Below, one piece after another: positions 1-11,674 of a stretch of DNA of 64,000 bases (the stretch's first letter is position 1; each line of letters starts with the position of its first letter). Below the pieces are notes generated by a model that was given only the letters and a program-made list of their open reading frames with translations, searched no databases and was not told where the DNA came from. The stretch lies in contig JAZDXN010000013.1 of NCBI GenBank assembly GCA_037013495.1, positions 2,666,001 through 2,730,000 on the forward strand, written 5' to 3'. The position numbers were made by a program, and so were the translations under genes. This stretch comes from Hippophae tibetana. Lineage: Eukaryota; Streptophyta; Magnoliopsida; Rosales; Elaeagnaceae.

Positions 1-60
1 AGATATGATGATATTGGCACCCCAACTAACAGCTTAAGCTTTTTGTAGGAATAGTTAGCT

Positions 61-152
61 ATTGTTACTTAGTTACTCCATTTTCTCCATGTTTTCTACT
101 ACCTTTTGTGCTTTTTGGCTATTTTTATTTTCAACCTGTGGATGAGATCAAG
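61..152 (+). repeat. LTR family A fragment, + orientation
   Basis: This short stretch matches the inner part of the family A LTR as read at 17,090-17,175, including the words for 'ttctactaccttttgtgc' and the 'gatgagatcaag' run. It is directly joined to reverse-transcriptase sequence, so it is a rearranged fragment and not a complete LTR. Bases 1-60 could not be assigned. Confidence 0.6.
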
Positions 153-335
153 TTGCACCAATGTCATCCAGTTAGAATGAAAGAAGGTGATGAATGGAAA
201 AATGAATTTAAGTTAAAATATGGTTTATATGAGTCGTTAGTCATGCCATTTGGTTTAACAAATGCTAAGTACTTTCACAAGATTAATGAACCATATTTTG
301 CATGTTTTTATTGGAACATTTAGAGTTGTCTATTT
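153..335 (+). pseudogene. Ty3/gypsy reverse transcriptase fragment
   Basis: The + strand encodes a piece of the RT fingers/palm region, with the recognisable string RMKEGDEW followed by [10 protein letters not shown]. The family normally continues to the YFDD catalytic motif, but here the frame decays after LTNA and the sequence switches to an LTR read on the other strand at about 340. It is a dead fragment of about 60 codons between two oppositely oriented LTR pieces. The same family is seen several more times in the first 17 kb. Confidence 0.75.
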
Positions 336-339
336 CTAC

Positions 340-996
340 ATCACAGTCCCTCATCTCATCAAGGGTGGAAAATAAAAACAGCCAAAAAGCACAAAAGGTG
401 GCAAAAAACATGGAGAAAAATGGGGCATTTGACTACAAAGGAATCCTATGAAAATATTATATCTTAACCCTTGATTTCATCCAAGGGTTGAAAAGAAAAC
501 TACCCAAAATCAGTAAAAATGGCATATCAAAACATGGAGAAAATATGGAGCAACTGAGTACAGAGAAATTCCAAGAAAATCTTACATCTTAACACCTGAT
601 TTCATCCAAGAGCTGAAAAAAAAGATGCCCAAAATCAATCCAAATGGCAAAACAAAAATGGAGCAAAATGTAGAACAAAATGTGGAGCAAAATTTGGAAC
701 AACTGCGAACAAAGGAATCCCAATAAAATATTACATCTTAACCCTAGTTTTCATCCAAGGGATGAAAAGAAAGCTGTTCAAAATTAGTCCAAATGGCACA
801 ACAATATGCCTACTTTTCTTTTGCCAATTTTGCCCTAATTTCCACGCTAGGCTTGTCCCAATCCTTGCACTCCCTTTTTGGGTCCTTTGATTATGCATGA
901 CCTCTTGAATGAGCCAATTTAAAGCCTCCTCAAGTTGTGCCCTCCTAGCTTGTGATTGGTCCAATTGGGATTTGGTTGGATCCTTGATTCTCATCA
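340..996 (-). repeat. LTR family A, partial, with internal subrepeats
   Basis: The minus-strand LTR starts at 996 (the + strand reads ...GATTCTCATCA, so the LTR begins TGATGAGAATC). It contains three to four imperfect tandem subrepeats of roughly 115-125 bp, each carrying the complement of a 'gatttcatccaaggg' core. The 3' end of the LTR is missing and RT sequence abuts it at about 340. The family is recognised by comparison with the more complete copies at 8,186-9,065 and 16,663-17,548. Confidence 0.7.
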
Positions 997-3372
997 CAAG
1001 GTGTGCTTGGTACGGGCAAGGGAGTATATAATCCTTGTGGTAGGACTTTGGATTTGGCTTTCTTACAATTTATGCATCTAGAACATATTCTCACTACATC
1101 CCTCCTTATTTTCGACCAAAAAAATGCTCACGCAAAACATCTAGAGTCTTCTTAATTCCAAAATGCCCCATTAATCCTCCCCCATGGGCCTCCTTAATCA
1201 ACAACTCGCGCATGGAAGATTTGGGTATACACAATTGATTTTCTTTAAGTAAATACCCATCTAATTTATAAAAAAATTCAAAAGAATTTTTTTCACAAGC
1301 ATACATTTCCTTAACATACTCAAATCCTAACAATCTAGCATTTAAAGTTTAGAGTAAGGCATACCTCCGTGATAAAGAATTGACTACAACAGTCTCCTTA
1401 CCTCCCTTATATTGAACAATATAAGGAAATGTCTCAATGAATTCCATCTATCTAGTATGCCTACTATTCATTTTACCTTGGCGCTTAAGAAGTTTTAGAT
1501 ATTCGTGATCGATGTGGATGACAAATTCCCTTGGCCAAAGGTAATTTTGCCATGTCTCCAAAGTCCTAACCAAGGAATATAGCTCCTTTTCATAAATTGG
1601 ATAATTAAGGGCTGCTCAGTGAAGTTTCTGGCTGAAATAAGCAATAGGTCAATGTTCCTGCATCAAAAAAACTCCTATACCAATTCCTCATGCATCACAC
1701 TCAACTTCAAAGGTTTTTAGTAAAATTAGGTTAAGATATAATAGGTGAAGAACATAAAACTATCCTTTAATGCTTTAAAGGCTCTCTCCTGATTCTTGCC
1801 CCATTTAAAACCAATAGAGTTTTTAATGACCTAGGTTAGAGGTGCGACTAGTGTACTAAAATCTTTGACAAACCTTCGATAAAAACTAGTCAACCCATGA
1901 AAGCTCGTAACCTCAGTTACAGATTTAGGTGTGGGCCATTCTCAAATAGCCTTAACCTTTTCCTCGTCTATTTCTATTCCTTTAGAACTAACAACGAAAC
2001 CAAGAAAAATTAAATTGTTTATGCAAAAACAACACTTTTTTAGGTTCGTATACAATTATTCTTTTCTCAAAATTTCCAGCACATAGCTACGATGTAAGAC
2101 ATGCTCTTCAACATTTTTACTGTAAATGAGAATATCATCAAAATAGGCAACACAAACTTTTCTAATAAATGCAAGCATAACATGATTCATAAGCCACATA
2201 AAACTACTAGGTGCATTTGTTAGACCAAAGGACATGACTAACCACTCATACAATCCTTGCTTAGTTTTGAAAGCACTTTTCCATTCATCACCCTCTCTCA
2301 TCCTAATTTGATGCTATCCACTTCTCAAATCAATTTTTGAAAAAATGATATAACCATGCAACTCATCTAACATGTCATCTAGTCTAGGGATATGATGTCA
2401 ATATTTTACTGTAATGTTGTTAATTGCTCAGGAATCAACACACATCTTGCTTGATCCATCCTTCTTGGGAACGAGTAGCACGGGAACGACACATCCACTT
2501 AGGCTCTCCCTGACTTGACCTTTGATCAAGTAATCTTCAACCTCCCTTTGAATCTCCTTAGTGTCTTTGGGGTTGGACCTATAGGCAAGTCGCTTTGGAA
2601 GAGATGCTCCTGATATGAAATCAATTTGATGCTCAATCCCCCTAATTGGTAGCACCATATCCGGAATCTCTTCAGGGAACACGTCCTAAAATTCCTGCAA
2701 AAGAGAAACATTGGCACTAGGCAAAGACTAGTTAAGATCATTAATAGAGAAATTATCCTCCTTTTACAAAAGTACAAGTATGGATAAAAAGCCCCATTTA
2801 CCTCACTTGCCTTAGCATAATAACTCACTATTTTTCTCTCTTGTGCTTTCATTCTCCTTTCCTTTTTCTTCACTCCATTTTTTCCTTTCACTATTTTTTG
2901 CTTTTTCATTCTTCTTTTTTTCATTTTTACACTTTTATTTTCCCTTAACCATCTTTAGTTTATCTTCAAAGACTTGCTTGGGTAAAAGGGGTACAAGTGT
3001 TATGTTTCAACCATTCTTTAGAAACGAATACTTGTTTCTATATCTGTCATGTGTAACCCTCATATCATATTGCCAAGGCCTACCTAGCAAGATGTGTCCA
3101 GCTTTCATGGGTACCACATCACACATCACCTCATCCTTGTACTTTCCAATGGAGAAGCTCACTAATACTTGCTTAATAACCTTTCCCCACTATCATTTAA
3201 CCATTGCACTTGTAAGGCTTAGGGTGTTCGAATGTAAGCAACCCTAATTTCTCAAATAAGGTAGTACTAGCCACATTGGTACAACTTCCCCCATCTATGA
3301 TAACATTACACACCTTGTTACAAACATGACACCTTGTGTGAAAGATGTTATTACAACGTCCCCCATCTACCC
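997..3372 (-). pseudogene. Ty3/gypsy pol pseudogene (PR-linker, RT, RNase H, start of IN)
   Basis: Read on the minus strand from 3,372, the segment gives protease-region text (SIGKYKDEVMCDVVPM), a Lys/Glu-rich linker, the RT N-terminal region with GIEHQIDF and VLLVPKKDGS (about 2,682-2,428), the RT palm with [12 protein letters not shown] and an intact YFDD (2,301-2,056), RNase H (about 1,900-1,350) and the integrase zinc-binding region with GGGLMGHFGIKKTLDV (1,333-1,010). The domain order is that of Ty3/gypsy pol. Many stops and frameshifts break it. It ends at the IN zinc finger, so the DDE core and LTR are not attached. The lineage within Ty3/gypsy is not settled; it resembles common plant chromovirus-type elements. 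Confidence 0.8.
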
Positions 3373-4231
3373 AATGTATGCTTGGTACGGGAAAGGGAGT
3401 ATATAGTCCTTATGGTAGGACTTTGGATTTGACTTGCTTACAAGTGATGCATCTAGAACATACTCTCCCTACATCCTTCCTTATTGTTGGCCAATAAAAA
3501 TGCTCATGCAAAACATCTAAAGTCTTCTTAATTCCAAAATGCCCCATTAATCCTCCCCAATGGGCCTCCTTAATTAACAACTCACGCATGGAACATTTGG
3601 GTATACACAATTGATTTTCTTTAAATAAATACCCATCTAATTTATAAATCTTTTCAAAAGAAGTTTTTTCACATGCATGGTAAACACAAGAGAAGTCATC
3701 ATCATTAGCATACATTTCCATAAAATATTCAAATCCTAGCAATCTAGAATTTAAAGTAGAGAGTAAGGCATACCTTCGTGATAAAGCATCAGCTACAATA
3801 TTCAGGTTCGTATACAATTGTTCTTTTCTCCAAATTTAAAGCATACATAAGATGTAAGACATTCTCTTCAAGATTTTTACTATAAATGAGAATATCATCA
3901 AAATAGACGACAGCAAAGGGCATGACTAACCACTCATACCATCCATGTTTAGTTTTAAAAGCGGTTTTCCATTCATCACCCTCTCTCATCCTAATTTGAT
4001 GGTATCCACTTCTCAAATCAATTTTTGAAAAAATGCAAGAACCATGCAACTCATCTTAAATGTCATCTAGTCTAGGGATAGGGTGTCGATATTTTACCGT
4101 AATGTTGTTGATGGCTCAGAAATCAACACACATTCTGCTTGATCCATCCTTCTTGGGAACGAGTAGCACGGAAACATCACTTGGACTTATGCTCTCCCTA
4201 ACTTGACCTTTGATCAAGTACTCTTTAAGCT
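3373..4231 (-). pseudogene. Second rearranged pol fragment (RT joined to IN zinc region)
   Basis: On the minus strand, RT sequence (4,049-3,803; [20 protein letters not shown] and YFDD) is followed abruptly by the RNase H tail ([16 protein letters not shown]) and the integrase zinc region (HWGGLMGHFGIKKTLDVL and CSRCITCKQVK). The join near 3,802 removes the RT C-terminal half and nearly all RNase H. The RT part also lacks about 25 residues between VMPF and VVYFDD. The two ends sit next to other fragments of the same family, so this is a product of repeated illegitimate recombination between family members. Confidence 0.75.
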
Positions 4232-4656
4232 GGACACATCTAACTTGGTAGGTCTTGGCAATATGATAGGAGGGTAACACATGACGGATATAGAAACAAG
4301 TATTCGTTTGTGAAGAATGGTAGAAACATCACACTTGTTCCCCCTTCACCCAAGCAAGTCTTTGAAGATAAATTGAGGATGGTTAGGGAAAAAGAACAAA
4401 AAGAGAAGAATGAAAAAGAAAAAAATAGTGAAGAAAAAGGAGAGGAGAGTGGAAAAATACTAGAGAAAAAAAATGTGAATTTTTATGCTAAGGCAAGTGA
4501 GGTCAAGAGGGCTTTTTATTCAAAACAACATATACTTGTGCTAGTACAACTATTTCTCGTTTTTAGGAATTTGAGGACGTATTCCCTGAAGAGATTTCGG
4601 ATGGGGTGCCACCAATTAGGGGGATTGAGCATCAAATTGACTTTATACCGGGGGCT
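4232..4656 (+). pseudogene. Protease-RT linker fragment, + orientation
   Basis: The + strand reads GYRNKYSF, then NGRNITLVPPSPKQVFEDKL, then a Lys/Glu-rich linker and the start of RT with FPEEISDGVPP and IEHQIDFIPGA. These motifs are the same as those on the minus strand at 2,430-3,000 and 16,300-16,640. One frameshift separates the linker from the RT start. It ends directly at an LTR boundary at 4,657, so the rest of pol is missing. Confidence 0.7.
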
Positions 4657-5465
4657 TGATAAGAACCAAGGGTTTAGGACCTAGCTAATTTCAGAATATA
4701 TAGCAAAGGGTTTCTCCACAAATCAATGGATATTACTCACCATTTTTCTGAGGAGAAACGACGCCACAAGGAGCAGCTAATTCCTTGATAAGTCTAGCAT
4801 AAATGACACCATAACAAGTATGGATATTACTCACCACAAATGCTTGGATGTTAAACAACGCCACAAATGTTTCCAATCCCTTGATAAGTTGCTTGAAGAG
4901 GAACAAAGATCTAGAATGAGCTCTCAAATGATCTGAATATTCAAACTTCATTCAAAATTATCTTTTGCAGCAGCTGAGCTGCTCTTAAAAGGATACAAAC
5001 CAACCCTAAGCTATACTACATCATAGCCCTTGATCTCATCCAAGGGTTGAAAATAAACACAACCAAAAAGTACAAAAGGTAGCAGAAAACATTGACCAAA
5101 TCATGGAAAAATTAGGCAACTGGCCACAAAGCAATCCTATAAAGTATTACATCTTCACCCTTGATTTCATCCAAGGGCTGAAAAAAAAGCTGCCCAAAAT
5201 CAGTCCAATAGGCACTCCAAAATTGGAGCAAAATATGGAGCAGCTGAGAACAAAAGAAACCCTATAAAATTTTACATCTTAACCCTTGTTTCCATCTAAG
5301 GGCTGAAAATGAAGCTGCCCAAAAAGTCCAAATGGTGCAACAATGTGCCAAATTTATTTTGCCAATTTTTCCCTAATTTCCATCATAGGATTTTCCCAAT
5401 CCTTGCACTCCCAATTTAGGTCCCCTTGATTATGAATGACCTCTTGAATGAGCCCATTTAAAGCC
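4657..5465 (-). repeat. LTR family A, truncated at one end
   Basis: The segment begins with TGATAAGAACC, the complement of the LTR 3' end, and matches 8,186-9,065 along its length. About 70 bp at the LTR 5' end is missing. At 5,465 it switches to the Lys/Glu-rich gag-protease linker. Together with the LTR at 8,186 it brackets gag and protease sequence, so the two could be the LTRs of one element that lost most of pol. Confidence 0.7.
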
Positions 5466-7181
5466 TTTTTTTCTTTTTCATTTTTCTCTTTTTGTTCTTT
5501 TTCCCTAACCATCATCAGTTGATCTTCAAAGACTTGCTTGGGTGAAAGGGGTACAAGTGTGATGTTTCTACCATTCTTCATCACCTCATCCTTGTACTTT
5601 CCAATGGAGAGGCTCACTAATACTTGCTTATTAACCTTCACTTCCACACTATCATTTAACCATTGCAACTTGTAAGGCTTAGGGTGTTCGAATGTAGGCA
5701 ACATTAATTTCTCAACTAAGGTAGTACTAGCCACATTGGTGCAACTTCCCCCATCTATGATAACATAACACACTTTGTTACTCACATGACATCTTGTGTG
5801 AAAGATGTTATCTCTTTGTTGTTCAAGTTCATCCTCCTTGACTTGAGTGCTCAAAGATCGCCTTATTACATGTGCTTCCCCATCCACGGGTCCTATCTCC
5901 TCTTCACTAGCTTCACCTGCAGATGGCATCTCCTCTTCTTCACTTTCATTATCGGTTCCAACCTCACCACTTGCTAAGGTGATCATTGCCTTCTTGTTGG
6001 GACATTGAGAGGCTATATGACCATTACCAAGACACTGAAAACATCTTAAGTCACGATTACAACTTGGGGTGTCGATTTTACCTTTGTCCTTGCTAGCCCC
6101 CATCTCTTTGGCTTTGTAAGGCTCAAACCTTGGTTTGGATGTAGCTATTTCATCTTTTTTCTCATTGGACTTCCAAGGACTAGTAAGGTTTGGTTTTGGA
6201 GTAATGGGACAAGACCTTAATGGTTGGGATCTAAAACTTCGTTTCTTTAATTGCCTTTCCACCTTGATTTCTATGTGGACCATGTCCTCCATCTCCACAT
6301 AATGATGAAGTTCCACAATGTTGGCAATGTCCAGATTCAACCCACTAAGAAACCTAGCCATGGTTGCCTCTCTATCTTCCTCGACATTAGCTCTTGCTAT
6401 AGCCACTTACATTTCCTTGTAGTACTCATCAACACATTTATATCCTTGAGTCAATCTTTGTAAGCGTTGGTGTAACTCTCTATAGTAGTAGCTAGGCACA
6501 AACCTCTTTCTCACGATAGCCTTCATGTCCTCCCAATTATATATGAGCCTTTCACGGTTTCTCCTCCTACTAATGACCAATTGATCCCACCAATTCAATG
6601 CATAGTCAGAAAACTCAATTATAGCAAGTTTTACTTTTTTCTCCGTGGAGTAGTTGTCACATTCAAAAATATGCTCCATTTTCTTCTCCCACTCCAAATA
6701 CATCTTCGGGTCATTCTTTCCTTGGAATTGTGGTATCTTCATTTTTATACTACTTAGATCTCTATCAACTCCATCTTGAGCTCTAGGTGGGGGTCTGCAC
6801 ATACCTCATCTACCATTTCTTCCTCCACTATTCCCATTTCTTCCTTCTCTAGCCAACCCTCCTTCCTCCAATTCTTCTTCCCAATCTTCTTCCTCTATAT
6901 CATCCCCAACATGAGCTTGCCTATTAACCCTAATAACATTGGGTGGAGGTCTTTCTCCTTGACTTGAAAACTCAAAGACCTCCTTTTTACAAGTGCTAGC
7001 CTATTAACCCCCCTAACATTCTGTTGAGGTGTTTCTCGTTGTAAAGTGCTAAGGAATTTTCTTGCCTTTCCAATCTTTCATTCATATCAACAACCAACCT
7101 ATTCATCCTCTCAAAATATTGTTGCAGTGCCCTCATCATGAACATCATATCCGGTCTTCATTCGGGACTATTGTTTGACAT
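5466..7181 (-). pseudogene. Ty3/gypsy gag-protease pseudogene
   Basis: The minus-strand start codon lies at 7,181-7,179 and opens into DMMFMMRALQQYFERMN. After a decayed stretch to 6,802, a clean frame runs to 5,466 with only one in-frame stop (TAA at 6,407-6,409), splitting it into 131 and about 314 codons. The first part is the retrotransposon gag domain (MYLEWEKKMEHIFECD, ALNWWDQL). The second has a CCHC zinc knuckle, CFQCLGNGHIASQC, and then the protease region with VIIDGGSCTNVASTTLVEKL. RT, RNase H and IN are absent. The zinc knuckle binds RNA in intact relatives. The rest of gag N-terminal to 6,802 is frameshifted. Confidence 0.8.
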
Positions 7182-8170
7182 TTTTTTTTGTTTTTTGCGA
7201 TTCTACATAACAAGTTGTTAGTCTAATAAAATAGAACTAATGTAAATTCACACAATACCTCACGTGTTTAGCACTCGGATTGATCGCTCAAACCCTTTTA
7301 GTTTCTAATCAAAGCAACCAAATCCAAGAATTCCAACCAATTTGTAGAATTATCAAACACCAAAAAAAATTAGTTCACAATATCCAACTTGTTAAAGCAC
7401 AAAGGAAACTAACTCAAAGTGTTTAGAGTAGTAAGCACAAGGAAAAGTAATAGATCAACACGATTGGAAAACAACAATTTTCCCAAAGGAAGTAAGCACA
7501 CAATGGAAGATTTATAATCAAAGTGTAAAATCCTTGAAACTATAAGTTCTAATGCTCACTAGAAATTAGCAAATGCAATTTGGCCTCTCTTTTTTTCTGT
7601 CTTTTTTTTTTAATTAATTCTGGCCACTCTTTTTCTATTTTCTTTTCTTTTTGGAACAATTATGCTAATAACTCAAGAGTCAATCAATACAATACTTTCA
7701 ATATGAGTTTAAGGAATTTTTAAGATAGGTAAAATAGCACATAAATTACCACACAAAGGGAAAATGAAATTTATGCAGGAACTACCACAGAAATACTAGA
7801 AAATAACTAAACACTGCAGAATATATCATATATTGTAGATTAAGCAAGGAAAAATGCAAAATAGATTCATAAATAGCAGAATTTGCAAGGAAAATGCAGA
7901 ATATGAAAGAAAAATTCAAAATATTTTCAGAAACAACAGGATATGCAAGATTTCTACTGAAAAACTTTGGACACAATAGAATTTGAAAGGAAAATGCAAA
8001 AAAAACGTGGAAACAAAGAAAAGCAATATATTTAGGGTTTGGAGAATAAATTTCTGCAAGAACACAGCAGAATGATATTTTTTTCGTATTTTATTTTGTG
8101 TCAGAAATACAACAAGAACACAAGAACAAGAACAAATATAAAGGATACGAATCTGAAAATTAGCACCGAA
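7182..8170 (-). other. Untranslated leader of the family A element
   Basis: This AT-rich stretch lies between the gag start and the primer-binding site. It matches, in inverted orientation, 17,549-18,469 and, in the same orientation, 19,181-20,116. I see no coding sequence. It holds the expected long 5' leader of the element. Confidence 0.65.
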
Positions 8171-8183
8171 AGCTCTGAAACCA
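8171..8183 (-). promoter_or_regulatory. Primer-binding site, initiator tRNA-Met type
   Basis: On the minus strand the bases just inside the LTR read TGGTTTCAGAGCT. The initiator tRNA-Met 3' end predicts TGGTATCAGAGC, so one base differs. Two bases separate it from the LTR end, which is normal. It primes minus-strand DNA synthesis in functional elements. Confidence 0.7.
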
Positions 8184-8185
8184 AA

Positions 8186-9065
8186 TGATATGAACCAAGG
8201 GGTTAGGAATTAGCTAATTTAAAATTATATAGCAAAAGGTTTCTCCACAAATCAATGGATATTACTCACCATTTTTCGGAGGGGAAAAGACGCCACAAGG
8301 AGCTACTATTTACTTGATAATTCTAGCATAAATGACACCCTAACAAGCATGGATATTACTCACCACAAATGCTTGGATGCTAAACAACACCACAAAGGTT
8401 GCAAATCCCTTGATAAGTTGCTTAAAGAGGAACAAAGATCTAGATTCAGATCTCAAATGATCTGAAAATTCAAACTTCATTGAAATTGTATTTTTTACCG
8501 CAGTTGAGCTGCTCTTAATAGGATACAAACCAACCCTAAGCTCTACTTCATCATAGCCCTTGATCTCATCCAAGGGTGGAAAATAAACAAAGCCAAAAAG
8601 CATAAAAGGTAGGAGAAAACATTGACCAAAACATGGAAAAAATGGGGCAGCTGACCACAAAGGAATCCTATAAAATATTACATCTTAACCCTTGATTTCA
8701 TCCAAGGGTTGAAAGCTGGCCAAAATCAGTCCAAATGGCACTCCAAAATTGGATCAAAATATGGAGCAGCTGAGAACAAAAGAAACCCTATAAAATATTA
8801 CATTTTAGCCCTTGTTTCCACCTAAAGGCTGAAAATGAAACTGCCCAAAAAAGTCCAAATGGCACAGCAGTGTGCCTAGTTTTATTTTGGAAATTTTGTC
8901 CTAATTTCCATCCTAGGATTGTCTCAATCCTTGCACTCCCAATTTAGGTCCCCTTGGTTATGCATGACCTCTTGAATGAGCCCATTTAAAGCCTTTTCAA
9001 GTTGTGGCTTCCTAGACCTTGTGATTGGTCCACTTGGAATTTGTAAAGCTCGATGATTCTCATTA
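8186..9065 (-). repeat. LTR family A, near complete
   Basis: The LTR runs from TGATATGAACC on the + strand to ...GATTCTCATTA, where the expected terminal CA has mutated to TA. It is 880 bp long, against 886 bp for the + copy at 16,663-17,548. It contains three imperfect subrepeats around 8,560-8,880 with the complement of the 'gatttcatccaaggg' core. A primer-binding site abuts its inner end, which fixes it as the 5' LTR of a minus-strand element. Confidence 0.75.
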
Positions 9066-9420
9066 AAAAGTGTGCAGAAAAGAAAAGAAAGTGAGCACAA
9101 ATGATAGAAGAGTGAGCAAAGAGGTGAAAAAAATGAGCAAAAAGGAGTGAAAAATAAAAGAATAAGATCATTTGCTAAAAACACAAGAGAATAAGAGTGC
9201 AATGATAGAAAGGCTATAAGTACTTGTACACAGATGTTTATCTTTATACTAACAATCTAACTCATCTTTGCATAGTGTTGTTGTATCTTTATTTTAGGAC
9301 CTTGAGGATCAACTTCCTGAAGAGATTTCCCGTGGATTACCTCCTTGGAGAGAAATTGACCATCAAATAGACTTCACATATGGATCTGTTATACCAAATC
9401 GACCTACTTATTGAGCTAAG
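9066..9420 (+). pseudogene. Linker and RT N-terminal fragment
   Basis: A purine-rich, Lys/Glu-coding stretch (9,075-9,180) resembles the protease-RT linker seen elsewhere. From about 9,299 the + strand encodes LPEEISRGLPP followed by EIDHQIDF and a stop after NRPTY. This is the start of a Ty3/gypsy RT related to, but distinct from, the family A copies (WREIDHQIDF in place of IRGIEHQIDF). Confidence 0.6.
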
Positions 9421-10036
9421 ATTCAAGGACCAATCTTTTTGAAGAGTAAGGGAATAATGGAGATTAAGGTGCTAATAAAGTTTGTGTTCTCAAGTGCAGA
9501 TCAAGTTGATATTTCCAAATTTTCACAAGTTATTTTGCAAAGAATTGGCGGTCTAATGACTAGGGATAGATTTGGAAGATCAAGTTGGCTGCAAGGGTTA
9601 CTTTAAGAAGTAATTTTTATTTTAATTAATTGTGGGCTTTTTATTTTAAGTAGTTTATTCTTTTATTTTTTGAGGTTCGATTAGGCCCAATTAACAACTA
9701 AATAGGCCCATTCCATCTAGGGTTTTTTCTTTTAGGGTTTCTTTTTTATATAGAAGAAAACCATGCAATGAAAGGAAAAAACAAATATCAGTAATGCAAA
9801 TTATATTTCATAATGCTTTTGCATTGCCTTCTTGTGTTCTTGATTGAATACTTGAATCTGATTTATTAGAGGGAGTGATCATCCTTTGTGGTGTCTCAAG
9901 GTTTGGGTTTTAAGGACTTTGTTTCCTTAGGTTCTAATCTGATCATCTTCAAAAATTTCTTAGCAAATCAATAATTTCTATTCCTTTGAGTTCGTGGGTT
10001 GCTAGGTTGTTCGCCTAAAGGATCTGTATCAAAATC
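9421..10036 (+). repeat. LTR family B, + orientation
   Basis: This segment ends with GTTCGCCTAAAGGATCTGTA followed by TCA, an LTR-like 3' end also seen at 14,455-14,477. It is repeated in inverted orientation at 10,744-11,430. The shared text includes a 'gtgggctttttatttt' region, 'cccattccatctagggtt' and 'ctcaaggtttgggtt'. The 5' end is only approximate. No primer site follows it at 10,037. Confidence 0.6.
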
Positions 10037-10743
10037 TAATTCCAACTTTCTCAGGAAGCTCATGGTTCCGGAACAGGCTGCCCGAACCATCCATACAAAG
10101 CATCTCTCGGCTAAAAATAAGACCTGGTAGGGCAGCTTAGCTAGCCATCTCATTCCCATCTTCTCTGCATGTAAACCATCCTTTCTTTTATCTCAATCTT
10201 TCACGAAGGGACGTTTTCCATCACGACTCAAATTTTATAAGGATCCATGGAAATTAACAGCTTAGCGAGCTAGGGTTGATTGGAGACAAAGATGGACTCG
10301 ACTTCTCTTCCAGCTCGGATGCAAACATAGATGGGGAGTTTAACTGGTTCATAAAAATAGAGAGACTGATCCGAATTAGGAGGATCAAGAGAAGAAATAA
10401 AGCAATGGGAGACTGCGAAAGAGCAAAGCTTGAACTTATATTTTAAAGCTCATTGGACAGAAAGGTTTATTTTGAATGCTAGATTGAACGTTCCATGTAG
10501 TCAAGTTGATGGCACAGATTTGATCTACCTCTACTTCCTCAACTTCCTTAATATCAATGAATATATAGCTTGAACCCCCAAACCCTATATTTAAAATGTT
10601 GTAAGTGATGTTCTATATCATTGAATGTGTATTGATTGCCACTTGAGTAGGTAGGGTAAGTCACTAAATCATCATTGGTGTTATTTGGATTATGCCGACC
10701 TAAAAGCTATTCTGCCGGTTAGCCTTTCTGACAGACAGTAGAC
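10037..10743. other. Unassigned insert between inverted LTR B copies
   Basis: This 0.7 kb stretch is less AT-rich than its surroundings and shows no convincing coding frame longer than about 60 codons. I do not recognise it. Its composition resembles organelle-derived DNA, but that is only an impression. Confidence 0.3.
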
Positions 10744-11430
10744 ATGATGCAGACCCTTTGGGCGAACAACCTAGGAACACATGAAATCAAAGCAATAGAA
10801 ACGATTGATTTGCTAAGAACATGTTGAAAATTATCAGATTAGAACTCTAAGGAAACAAAGTCAATCAAAACCTTGAGACACCAAAAAGGATGATCAGTCT
10901 CTTTAATAAGTCAAATTCTTGTATTCAATCAAGAACAAAAGAAGGCAAAACAAGAAGCTTTCTGAAATTTTCTTTTCATTAATGAATATATGTGTTATCT
11001 CCAAATTACATAGCTCTTAGTAAGAAACCCTTAAAGAAAAAAAACCTAGATGGATTGGGCCTAATCCAAATTTAAAAATAAAAGACTTAAAATATAAAGC
11101 CCACAATTCACTAAAATAAAATTACCAATCATAAAAAGTCCACAATTAAATAAATGACTAAGATTTAAAAGTACTAAAAATAAAAAGCCCATAATTAGCT
11201 AAAATAAAAATATTACTTCCTAAATCAATCTTTGCTCCCAACTTAATCTTCCATGTCTATCCCTTGCATAAAAAGGTAATAGATCATCCTTGGTGAAGCT
11301 TTAGAATCTTTGAATTTAGATTTTGATTCTTCCTTCATCCTCTTAGTTTTTACCCTAGTCATTGGAGCGCTAATTCCTTAAAAAAGATCTTGAGAGTATT
11401 TGGGAACATCAACTTGATCTATACGTTGAT
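10744..11430 (-). repeat. LTR family B, inverted copy
   Basis: It begins TGATGCAGACCCTTTGGGCG and is the inverted partner of 9,421-10,036, with many substitutions and small gaps. The arms face each other with their 3' ends inward around 707 bp. The outer end is placed by where the similarity fades, near 11,430. Confidence 0.6.
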
Positions 11431-11441
11431 CTTCATTATGA

Positions 11442-11674
11442 CACTACTCAAAGGAAAATCAATCTTCCTACGTGTCAATCGACAATATGTCCATGTCTAG
11501 CATCGGTTCCACACATCAATCGACACTACGTCCACGTGTAGCGTCGATTCCACTTGTAAACCGAGGCTATGTGTAACATCTATACCGAATCGACTTTAAA
11601 TTCATTATAAGTCGGTTTTTTCCAAAAAAAACTGACTTTACATATCGACTTACATGCCACATGTTGTAGTAATG
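11442..11674. mobile_element. Possible non-autonomous CACTA-like element
   Basis: The segment starts CACTACTCAAAGG and ends ...GTTGTAGTAATG, matching the CACTAC/GTAGTG ends of plant CACTA transposons with a decayed right end. The interior carries imperfect inverted copies of 'aagtcggttttttcc' and 'cgacttac', typical of small CACTA derivatives. A 3-bp target duplication cannot be fixed because the right end is mutated. It has no coding capacity. Confidence 0.4.

Noticed and set aside
9968..10159. 63-codon minus-strand frame crossing the LTR B end
   Set aside because: It spans the LTR and the unassigned insert and has no known motif.
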